Below, in pieces: positions 30,611 through 36,696 of a DNA stretch of 36,696 nucleotides. The notes under the pieces were generated by a model, which saw only the letters and a program-made list of their open reading frames with translations, ran no database searches and was not told the origin of the DNA. Numbering within the stretch: the stretch's first letter is position 1; every line of letters starts with the position of its first letter. The stretch lies in contig JBQTJJ010000086.1 of the NCBI GenBank assembly GCA_052387235.1, forward strand, positions 1 through 36,696, given 5' to 3'. Source of the stretch: JBQTJJ01 sp052387235. GTDB lineage: Bacteria; Actinomycetota; Acidimicrobiia; Acidimicrobiales; GCA-2861595. The position numbers were made by a program, and so were the translations under genes.

Positions 30611-31003
30611 TCAGGCCGAGAGCTGGCGCTGCGGGCCCTCGGGCCGGACGTCGACCCCGACCTGCTGGCGGCCGCCGTCGGTGCGGTAGCGGACCACCTT
30701 CTCCCGCAGGAGGTCGGTGTCCAGGACGCCGTGGCCGTGCTCGAAGCAGTGCACCGGCACGGGGGCGTCCTGGGGGATGGGCCCGGTGGCCATGGCCCAC
30801 AGCGTCTCGCCGCCCGGCCCGGCCGACGTGGTGGGCGACCACACCGTGAGCCACGGGCCGTTGGCCGACTCGGTCACCATGGCCAGCTGCTCGCCGCACG
30901 ACCCGCAGGCCACGTCGACGATGCGGGCCCGGGTGGGGAACAGCGACTGCAGCACGGCCTTGGCCATGTTCTCGAGCACGGAGTGGGCCCAGCCGTGGCT
31001 CAC
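30611..31003 (-). CDS. Unknown protein with CxxC motif, ~130 residues
   Basis: No family recognised. The N-terminal helix (SVLENMAKAVLQSLFP) is followed by a VDVACGSCGEQLAMV stretch with a single CxxC, then a segment with HCFEHGHG; these Cys and His could bind one metal, but this is only suggestive. No signal peptide or membrane segment. Codon use matches its neighbours. GTG 31003 is used; ATG 30967 is an alternative start just before the first helix core. It is the upstream partner of the methyltransferase gene. Confidence 0.65.
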   Translation of the reverse strand: MSHGWAHSVLENMAKAVLQSLFPTRARIVDVACGSCGEQLAMVTESANGPWLTVWSPTTSAGPGGETLWAMATGPIPQDAPVPVHCFEHGHGVLDTDLLREKVVRYRTDGGRQQVGVDVRPEGPQRQLSA

Positions 31004-31089
31004 GGCCGCGTGCCGTTCCGCTGGTGGTCCAGTCCCGGCGTGTGCAGTACCGACGCGGTGCAGGTCATTGGTGGGTGCACCCCCAGGGC

Positions 31090-31114
31090 ACCAGGGCCGG
31101 CGGCCGGCCCTGGT
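31090..31114 (-). terminator. Perfect 11-bp hairpin downstream of the SnoaL-like gene
   Basis: ACCAGGGCCGG and CCGGCCCTGGT are perfect complements around a CGG loop, 44 nt after the SnoaL-like stop (minus strand). No U-run. The remaining 154-bp gap (31004-31157) shows no gene and no clear promoter for the CxxC gene. Confidence 0.55.
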
Positions 31115-31157
31115 CGGGAACGGTACCCCACGCCCGGGTGCCGCAGCCGGCGGCGGC

Positions 31158-31583
31158 TCAGGCCGGCGGCGCCAGGCCGAGCTGGGTGAGGACGTCCATC
31201 TGGTCGAAGTAGAAGTTGTGGCGGACGATCCGGCCGCCGGCCACGGTGGCGATGTCCACCGACCGCAGCCGGACGCGCTGGCCGGTGGGCGGCAGGGTCT
31301 CCCCGTTGGGCAGGAGCATCGGACCCGTGTTCGTGCCGACCACGTAGCCCTCGTCCACGGCGGTGTCGCCGGCCTCGTGCTCCGCCGTCGCCTCCCACTG
31401 CAGGTCGGGGAAGGCGTCCAGGAATGCCTTGAGGTAGTGGACGATGCCCTCCCGGCCCTTGATCTCGCCGGCGTCGGGCGCGGTGATGACCGCGTCCTCG
31501 GCGTAGACGGCGCCCAGCGCGTCGATGTCGCGGGTCACCATGCACCTGGTCATGCGGTCGATGGTCTGCCGTGCCTCACCCAT
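31158..31583 (-). CDS. SnoaL-like/NTF2-fold ester-cyclase family protein
   Basis: 141-residue single-domain protein of the SnoaL-like NTF2 superfamily. Typical features are an N-terminal helix pair (IDRMTRCMVTRDIDALGAVYAEDAVI), GREGIVHYLKAFLDAFPDLQWE, RVRLRSVDIATVAGGRIVRHNFYFDQMDVLTQLGL. Members are polyketide cyclases, small-molecule hydrolases or of unknown role; no catalytic assignment is safe. The ATG has GGAGGAG about 7 nt upstream inside a possible RNA hairpin. It lies 114 bp downstream of the LuxR-type regulator on the same strand, which might control it. Confidence 0.83.
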   Translation of the reverse strand: MGEARQTIDRMTRCMVTRDIDALGAVYAEDAVITAPDAGEIKGREGIVHYLKAFLDAFPDLQWEATAEHEAGDTAVDEGYVVGTNTGPMLLPNGETLPPTGQRVRLRSVDIATVAGGRIVRHNFYFDQMDVLTQLGLAPPA

Positions 31584-31624
31584 GGTCTCGTCTCCTCCGT
31601 TGTCGGGCTTCGAGACCGAAGGTA
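31584..31624 (-). promoter_or_regulatory. Leader of the SnoaL-like gene: -10 candidate and RBS-enclosing inverted repeat
   Basis: GGTCTCG (31584-31590) and CGAGACC (31611-31617) are perfect 7-bp complements, with the GGAGGAG ribosome site in the loop. Minus-strand TACCTT (31624-31619) is a candidate -10 box. The repeat could be an RNA fold or a protein operator. Confidence 0.35.
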
Positions 31625-31697
31625 CGGGCCGGCGTCGCCGGTTTCGTCGGGAGAACCACCCATCTTCCGGGCCGGCCGGGATGGGTGATCCTGCCCA

Positions 31698-33326
31698 TCA
31701 CACCAGGTCGTGCTGGAAGGCGTAGGCGGTGGCCGCGGCGCGAGAGCCCACCCCGAGCTTGGTGAAGATGTTGGAGAGGTGGCGGGCGACCGTCTTCTCG
31801 CTGATCACCAGGTCGTTGGCGATGGCCTTGTTAGTGCGGCCCGTGGCCACCAGGGCCAGCACCTCCACCTCCCGGGCGGTGAGGCCGCCGGCGGGCCGGC
31901 CCCCGCCCCCGCTCCAGAGGCGCTCGGCGTGGTCGAGGTCGGGGCCGGCGCCCAGCTGCCGGAACAGCTGGCGGGCCGCGTCCCGTTCCAGGTGGCCGGT
32001 GTCCTCGTCGCCCAGGTCCCGGCAGGCCAGGCCGAGGAGGAGGCGGGCCCGGGCCACCTCGTAGGGCGCGTCGAGCGCCCGCCACCGCTCGAGGGACCGG
32101 TTGAGGGCGGTGCAGGCGGCGCGGGCCGAGCCCTCGGCCAGGTGCACGGCGCCGTCGGCGTAGGCGGCCACGGCGTCGAGGTAGGGCATGCCCGTCTCGG
32201 CCGCGATCCGGAGCAGCTCGTCGGCGCCCCTGCGGGCCCCGGCCGTGTCATTGCCGGCCAGGCAGATGTCGACGAAGGGCCCCAGGATCCTGGCCCGGGT
32301 GACCCGGTCGGTGGCCTCCTCCACCACCCGGTGGATGGCCACCACGGCCGCGTCCACCCGGCCCTGGGCCAGGCGGAGCCGGGCCAGCCCCGGGTGGGGC
32401 GCGCGCCCGTGGTCGCTGGCCCGCCGGTAGGCGGCCTCGGCCTCGGCGAAGCGGCCCTGGAGGCGGTGGACCTCGGCCTCCTGGTAGAGGGCCGCGCCCA
32501 GCCCGGGGAGGCCGTCGAGCAGCTCGCAGGCCCGCCGAGCCTCGTCCTGGGCGGCGCCCCACTGGCCCCGCAGCTGCAGGATCTCCGACCGGTGCACCAG
32601 GCACGGGCCCCGGTAGGGGAGCAGCTCGGGCATGGAGTCGCACCAGCGGCTGAGGGCGGCCGTCCACTCGCCGGCCCGCCGCACGTCGAACAGGTCCCAG
32701 CACGCCTCGATGACGCCGCAGTAGACGACGCCGGCCGCCACCGGGGAGACCTCGCCGGCCGTGACCGAGACCATGGCCTCGTCGAGCAGGGCGACCCCCT
32801 CCGCCGTGCGGCCCAGCCAGATGAGGGTCGACCCCTGGCCGAGAGCGGCCAGCGCCAGCAGGTCGGGGTCGCCGAAGCGCCCGCCGATCTCGAGGGCCTG
32901 GGTGAACGCGACCCCGGCCGCCGCCATGTCCCCCTCCTCGAAGGCGCCGATGCCGGCCGGCACCAGGAGGTACCCCCGCTCCACGCAGTCGAGCGCCGCC
33001 TCCTCCAGCACCCGCCCGGCCCGGCCCAGCCAGGCGCCGCCCTGGGCCAGGTCGCCCCGGTACAGCAGCCAGAACGCGAGCCAGAAGGCGGCCCGCGCCG
33101 CCCGGGCCGGCTCCCCCGCCTCCAGCGCCAGCCGGTGGGCCCGGGCCAGCTGCTCGGTGCAGTCCGCCTCCTCCCCGGTCAGGTAGGCGGCCGTGGCCAG
33201 CTTCTCCACGTCGTCGAGCCCGAGGCGCGCCTCGCGGTCGGCGGCGGACAGGTGGGCGTAGGCGCCGGCCCAGGCCTCGCGCTCGAAGGCCTCCCGGCCC
33301 CGATCGAGCGACTCCTCCCTCGTCAT
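31698..33326 (-). CDS. LuxR-type transcriptional regulator with TPR-like sensor region
   Basis: 542 residues. The first ~470 are helical, Ala/Leu-rich TPR-like repeats (FWLAFWLLYRGDLAQGGAWL, HRLQGRFAEAEAAYRRA). The last ~65 are a LuxR/FixJ winged helix: LTAREVEVLALVATGRTNKAIA, then ISEKTVARHLSNIFTKLGVGSR. Unlike LAL/MalT regulators it lacks an N-terminal ATPase. The signal sensed is unknown. ATG start; a minus-strand TATCGT (33379-33374) about 47 nt upstream may be its -10 box. It is divergent from eno across a 208-bp gap and may regulate the downstream SnoaL-like gene. Confidence 0.88.
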   Translation of the reverse strand: MTREESLDRGREAFEREAWAGAYAHLSAADREARLGLDDVEKLATAAYLTGEEADCTEQLARAHRLALEAGEPARAARAAFWLAFWLLYRGDLAQGGAWLGRAGRVLEEAALDCVERGYLLVPAGIGAFEEGDMAAAGVAFTQALEIGGRFGDPDLLALAALGQGSTLIWLGRTAEGVALLDEAMVSVTAGEVSPVAAGVVYCGVIEACWDLFDVRRAGEWTAALSRWCDSMPELLPYRGPCLVHRSEILQLRGQWGAAQDEARRACELLDGLPGLGAALYQEAEVHRLQGRFAEAEAAYRRASDHGRAPHPGLARLRLAQGRVDAAVVAIHRVVEEATDRVTRARILGPFVDICLAGNDTAGARRGADELLRIAAETGMPYLDAVAAYADGAVHLAEGSARAACTALNRSLERWRALDAPYEVARARLLLGLACRDLGDEDTGHLERDAARQLFRQLGAGPDLDHAERLWSGGGGRPAGGLTAREVEVLALVATGRTNKAIANDLVISEKTVARHLSNIFTKLGVGSRAAATAYAFQHDLV

Positions 33327-33473
33327 GGCGCACCCCCGGACTCGCCCGAGCCGTCTCCCGGCCGCCTCCGGGGACGATACAGGGGAGGCCGGCTGCGCGA
33401 AGCTGCGGGTCCGGGCCGCCCTCGGCGGCGCGCCCGCGGCCGCCGGCCGACCCGCCCCCCGGGGCGTGTGTGC

Positions 33474-33501
33474 TTGACCGGTGGTGTCACTCCGCTAACT
33501 T
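33474..33501 (+). promoter_or_regulatory. Enolase promoter (-35 TTGACC, -10 TAACTT)
   Basis: TTGACC (33474-33479) and TAACTT (33496-33501) are separated by 16 bp. A ~30-nt leader follows with AGGAG at 33518-33522, 12 nt before the eno ATG. This is the clearest two-part promoter in the window, in contrast to the -35-less leaderless type of most other genes. The rest of the 208-bp gap 33327-33534 is GC-rich with short inverted repeats and no gene. Confidence 0.6.
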
Positions 33502-33534
33502 CTTCAACATCAATCACAGGAGTCCCAGGGCCGG

Positions 33535-34842
33535 ATGAGCGCGATCGAGCAGGTGGTGGGCAGGGAGATCCTCGACTCCCGGGGCAACCCGACGGTGGAG
33601 GCCGAGGTGCACCTGGAGTCGGGCGCCAAGGGCCGGGCCGCGGTGCCGTCGGGGGCGTCCACCGGCAGCTTCGAGGCGTGCGAGCTGCGCGACGGCGCCG
33701 ACCGCTACGGCGGCAGGGGCGTGTCCCGGGCCGTCGGCAGCGTGAACGGTGAGATCAGCGACGCGGTGGAGGGCATGGAGGCGCTCGACCAGCGGGGTGT
33801 CGACCGGGCCCTGATCGAGCTGGACGGCACCCCCAACAAGAGCAGGCTGGGCGCCAACGCCATCCTCGGCGTGTCCCTGGCCGCGGCCAAGGCGGCGGCC
33901 GACGAGCTGGCGCTGCCGCTGTACCGCTACGTGGGCGGGGCCAACGCCCACGTCCTCCCCGTCCCCATGATGAACGTGGTGAACGGCGGGGCCCACGCCG
34001 ACAACACCATCGACCTGCAGGAGTTCATGGTGGTGCCGGTGGGCGCGGCCTCGTACCGGGAGGGCCTGCGCTGGGGCACCGAGGTGTACCACGCCCTGCG
34101 GACCGTGCTGGTCGAGCGCAACCTGTCGTCGGCGGTGGGCGACGAGGGCGGTTTCGCCCCCGACCTGGCCCGCAACGAGGACGCCATCCGCCTGCTCATG
34201 GAGGCCATCGAGCGGGCAGGGCGGCTGCCGGGCCGCGAGGTCGCCATCGCCCTCGACCCCGCCACCACCGAGCTGTACCGCGACGGCGTGTACGACCTGG
34301 CGGGCGAGGGGCGCCAGCTGTCGGCCGACGACATGGTGGGCTTCTGGGTGGACCTGTGCGACCGCTACCCGATCGTGTCCATCGAGGACGGCATGGCCGA
34401 GGACGACTGGGAGGGATGGGCCGCGCTCACCAAGGCCCTGGGCGACCGGGTGCAGCTGGTGGGCGACGACCTGTTCGTGACCAACGTCGAGCGGCTGGAG
34501 CGGGGCATCCGCGCCGGCGTGGCCAACTCGATCCTGGTGAAGGTCAACCAGATCGGCACCCTCACGGAGGCCCTGGAGGCCGTGGGCCTGGCCACCCGCT
34601 TCGGCTACACGTGCGTCATGTCCCACCGCTCGGGCGAGACCGAGGACGTCACCATCGCCGACCTGGCCGTGGCCACCAACTGCGGCCAGATCAAGACGGG
34701 GGCGCCGGCCCGGTCCGACCGGGTGGCCAAGTACAACCAGCTGCTGCGCATCGAGGACGACCTGGGCGAGGGCGCGGCGTACTGGGGGCCGGGGGCCCTG
34801 GCCGGGCGGCGCTCGACGAGGGAACAGGTCGAGGACGGGTGA
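33535..34842 (+). CDS. eno: Enolase
   Basis: 435-residue glycolytic enzyme that interconverts 2-phosphoglycerate and phosphoenolpyruvate. Hallmarks: REILDSRGNPTVEAEV, GASTGSFEA, MMNVVNGGAHADN, GDEGGFAP, metal-ligand EDGMAEDDW, catalytic Lys in ILVKVNQIGTLTE, and the signature SHRSGETED. Full length and intact. Start ATG with an AGGAG site 12 nt upstream. The stop overlaps the FtsB gene's GTG by three to four bases (GTGA). The eno-ftsB pair is conserved in actinobacteria. Confidence 0.98.
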   Translation: MSAIEQVVGREILDSRGNPTVEAEVHLESGAKGRAAVPSGASTGSFEACELRDGADRYGGRGVSRAVGSVNGEISDAVEGMEALDQRGVDRALIELDGTPNKSRLGANAILGVSLAAAKAAADELALPLYRYVGGANAHVLPVPMMNVVNGGAHADNTIDLQEFMVVPVGAASYREGLRWGTEVYHALRTVLVERNLSSAVGDEGGFAPDLARNEDAIRLLMEAIERAGRLPGREVAIALDPATTELYRDGVYDLAGEGRQLSADDMVGFWVDLCDRYPIVSIEDGMAEDDWEGWAALTKALGDRVQLVGDDLFVTNVERLERGIRAGVANSILVKVNQIGTLTEALEAVGLATRFGYTCVMSHRSGETEDVTIADLAVATNCGQIKTGAPARSDRVAKYNQLLRIEDDLGEGAAYWGPGALAGRRSTREQVEDG

Positions 34843-35195
34843 GGCGCCAGGGCTGGGCCGTGGTGGTGTCGGTGGTGGCCATCGGCATCCTGTTCGTGGC
34901 GGTCTTCCCCACCCGCACCTGGCTGGGCCAGCGCCGCGACCTGGAGGCCACGGAGCGGCGGGTGGCCGTGCTCACGGCCCAGAACGCGTCGCTGGCGGCG
35001 AGGGTGGACCGGCTCAACACCGACGACGAGATCGAGCGCCTGGCCCGGGAGCAGTACAACCTGGTCCGGCCGGGCGAGGAGGCCTTCGCCATCCTGCCGG
35101 CGCCGCCGGCGCCCCGCCCCCGCCCCCGGGCCGCGCTGGAGGAGGCGCCCGGGTTCTGGGCCGACCTGTGGGACGACCTCAGCTTCTGGTCGTGA
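34839..35195 (+). CDS. ftsB: FtsB/DivIC-like septum formation initiator
   Basis: 118-residue bitopic division protein. A short basic N-terminus (VRRQGW) is followed by one membrane helix (about residues 6-24), a coiled coil (QRRDLEATERRVAVLTAQNASLAARV within about 31-60), and the family motif DEIERLAREQYNLVRPGEEAFAIL. It should join FtsQ and FtsL in the divisome. The C-terminal tail is Pro/Arg-rich. GTG start overlaps the eno TGA. The 3' end overlaps the convergent cupredoxin gene by 17 bp. Confidence 0.92.
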   Translation: MRRQGWAVVVSVVAIGILFVAVFPTRTWLGQRRDLEATERRVAVLTAQNASLAARVDRLNTDDEIERLAREQYNLVRPGEEAFAILPAPPAPRPRPRAALEEAPGFWADLWDDLSFWS

Positions 35196-35631
35196 CCAGC
35201 AGCGTCCCCGTCATGCCGTAGGCCAGGTGGCCGGGCAGGTGGCACGAGTAGGCGACCCGGCCCGACGCCGGCGCCGTCCACGTGGTGGAGACGGTCGCCC
35301 CGGCCGGCACGCTGATCTCGCCCGGGACGTCGCCGTGGTGGTGTCGCTCCGTCCCCGCCTCGTGGCGGCGGTGGACCTCGGGCCCGCCCACGATGAGCTC
35401 GTGGTCGATGGGGTCGAGGTTGCGGACCACGAAGGTCACGGTCGCCCCCGGGGGCACCTCGGTGGTGGACGGGCTGAAGCGGCTGTGGCGGGCGGTGAGG
35501 GTGACGGTGACGGCGTCCCGGGTGGGGCCGTCGCTGCCGGTGCCGTCGCCGCCGGCGGCGGCGACGGCGGCGGGAACGGCCAAGGCGGCGGCCGCGGCCG
35601 CCGCCCCCGCCAGCTTCCAGGTGCGGGTCAC
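35179..35631 (-). CDS. Exported cupredoxin-domain protein
   Basis: 150 residues. A signal peptide (TRTWKLAG plus an Ala-rich core) is followed by a cupredoxin barrel. Type I copper ligands are visible: His77 in DHELIVG, Cys130, His135 and Met140 in CHLPGHLAYGM, with C-x4-H-x4-M spacing like plastocyanin. A His-rich insert (HRRH, HHH at about 87-99) lies between the first His and the Cys. It probably carries electrons or binds copper outside the membrane. The GTG start overlaps the DUF2330 stop by four bases (GTGA), so the two are coupled. Confidence 0.9.
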   Translation of the reverse strand: MTRTWKLAGAAAAAAALAVPAAVAAAGGDGTGSDGPTRDAVTVTLTARHSRFSPSTTEVPPGATVTFVVRNLDPIDHELIVGGPEVHRRHEAGTERHHHGDVPGEISVPAGATVSTTWTAPASGRVAYSCHLPGHLAYGMTGTLLVTTRS

Positions 35632-36677
35632 GAGAGGCGCTTGGCCACCACGGCCACGCCGGCCAGCACCGCGCCGGCGGCGGCCAGCGCCGGCCAGACC
35701 GGGCGGTCGGAGGCGGGTGCGCCGGTCCTTGCACCGACCGCCGGGTCGGGGGACGTCGACTCCCGGACCACCCGGTCGAAGTCGAACCGGTTCGGGATGC
35801 CGCCGGTGGGATGGATGGCCAGGTCGTGGTCGAGGTCGCGGGCCGGGCCGTCGACCCTGACGTAGGTCAGCCACATGTCCTCCGGCATCCACTCCATGCC
35901 CTTGTCGGAGCGCAGGTCGCTCATCAGCGACGGCGAGGCCTGCTCGCTGCGCTCGGTGAACAGGCCGGCGCCGGCGAGGAGAGTGGGGCGCTGGTCGGTG
36001 AGGAGGTAGACGTCGGCCTCCACCGGCTCCTCCGACTCCCGGCCAAGGGCCAGGATCTTGATGGGGACCCAGGGCCGATCGGTGGGGATGGTGAGGTGGA
36101 TGGGCGTGCCGTCGCCGATGCCCTGGCCCTGCTCCCGGGCCGCGGTGGCGTCGAAGCGGGCGGCCATGAAGATGGGGCTGCGCTCGGCGTAGAAGTCGAG
36201 GACGGCGGGGGCATCGGGGGTGAGGGCGAAGCCGTGCTCGCGGGCCCAGTCGCCCACCGACGTGCCGCCGCCCTTCAGCACGGTGATGTCGAGGGCGTCG
36301 ATGCGGGTCTCGAGGATGACCTGGGCCGGCGCGGGGGCGGCGGCCGCGAGGCTTTCGTCGGCGGTGGCCCGGAGCAGCTGGGGCTGGGTCTCCCGGGCCA
36401 GGCGCTGCAGGGTCCAGTCCCCGCCCCGCTCGACCTTGGTGGGGATCCCGGGCAGCGGCACGATGGAGCCGACCTCGGCCCCGCCGCCGGCGAACTGGAA
36501 CGAGGTGACGTAGTGCTCCACCCCGTTCGTGTAGGCGGCCAGGGTGCTGGTGCGCAGGAGGCGCACCGTGCCGTTGGGAGCGACCAGGCCCCCGCAGGCG
36601 GCGGCCGGTCCGGCGGTGAGGAAGGCGGCGGCGAGGGCGATGCCCACACCGGGGACGAGGGCGAGGATCTTGCGCAT
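35628..36677 (-). CDS. DUF2330 family membrane-anchored exported protein
   Basis: 349 residues. Signal peptide with cleavage near AAA just before Cys28-Gly-Gly, the usual N-terminus of DUF2330 proteins; a large extracytoplasmic domain (TNGVEHYVTSFQFAGG, VGSIVPLPGIPTKVERGGDWTLQRL, VEADVYLLTDQRP, WLTYVRVDG); then one C-terminal membrane helix (VWPALAAAGAVLAGVAVVA) with a short basic tail. The function of the family is not established. It is the first gene of a two-gene unit with the cupredoxin. The ATG is 19 bp from the window end; no promoter can be judged. Confidence 0.88.
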   Translation of the reverse strand: MRKILALVPGVGIALAAAFLTAGPAAACGGLVAPNGTVRLLRTSTLAAYTNGVEHYVTSFQFAGGGAEVGSIVPLPGIPTKVERGGDWTLQRLARETQPQLLRATADESLAAAAPAPAQVILETRIDALDITVLKGGGTSVGDWAREHGFALTPDAPAVLDFYAERSPIFMAARFDATAAREQGQGIGDGTPIHLTIPTDRPWVPIKILALGRESEEPVEADVYLLTDQRPTLLAGAGLFTERSEQASPSLMSDLRSDKGMEWMPEDMWLTYVRVDGPARDLDHDLAIHPTGGIPNRFDFDRVVRESTSPDPAVGARTGAPASDRPVWPALAAAGAVLAGVAVVAKRLS

Positions 36678-36696
36678 GTGGGTTGGACGTGGCGGG

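Noticed and set aside
33327..33534. Riboswitch or small RNA gene upstream of eno
   Set aside because: Only short GC inverted repeats are visible, no known riboswitch core, and the eno promoter leaves just a ~30-nt leader.

Overview
The window comes from a very GC-rich actinobacterium (Actinomycetota), most likely an Acidimicrobiia-type lineage. The signs are pervasive G/C third positions, many GTG starts, two tiny actinobacterial ribosomal proteins (bL37 and bS22), a secreted protein with repeats of the type G-Y-W-L-V-A-x-D-G-G-x-F-A-F-G, and a gene order from metG to ftsB that matches the core order known from mycobacteria (metG, tatD, rpfB slot, ksgA, ispE, glmU, prs, rplY, pth, mfd, mazG, eno, ftsB). 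The class-level call is inference. No phage, insertion sequence, CRISPR array or rRNA is visible.

Layout. 1-7.9 kb: an aminopeptidase N cut by the window edge, a small ferredoxin, an RsbW-like ATPase, exonuclease VII (xseA-xseB), a metallophosphoesterase and a secreted repeat protein. 7.8-13 kb: a second M1 aminopeptidase, a PfkB sugar/nucleoside kinase, an unknown protein, a glycerophosphodiester phosphodiesterase and the 26-residue ribosomal protein bL37. 13-20.2 kb: YchF, a DUF192 protein, RsmI, an AbrB-type regulator with a zinc ribbon, MetG, TatD, an RlpA-like secreted protein in the slot where mycobacteria carry rpfB, KsgA and IspE. 20.2-29.8 kb: bS22 divergent from tRNA-Gln(UUG), a GlmU lacking its acetyltransferase half, Prs, bL25, Pth, Mfd, a PpiC-type foldase lipoprotein and a YabN-type MazG fusion. 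29.8-33.3 kb: a minus-strand block (methyltransferase, unknown CxxC protein, SnoaL-like protein, LuxR-type TPR regulator) that splits mazG from eno. 33.5-36.7 kb: enolase and FtsB, then a convergent cupredoxin/DUF2330 secreted pair.

The genes are mostly housekeeping: translation and ribosome maturation, cell-wall and isoprenoid precursors, transcription-coupled repair, nucleotide sanitation, division and glycolysis. Packing is tight. Four same-strand pairs share a GTGA start/stop overlap, and five convergent pairs overlap at their 3' ends by 14-57 bp.

The most interesting signals are regulatory and translational. Many genes have a TANNNT -10 box 6-8 nt before the start codon, predicting leaderless mRNAs, and at three divergent junctions two such boxes sit back to back sharing one central TA. 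The pth gene has no ATG/GTG/TTG start and is separated from rplY only by an in-frame TAG. The RlpA-like gene appears to start at CTG. GlmU stops before its acetyltransferase active site. A 57-nt near-perfect palindrome sits just upstream of the mfd promoter.
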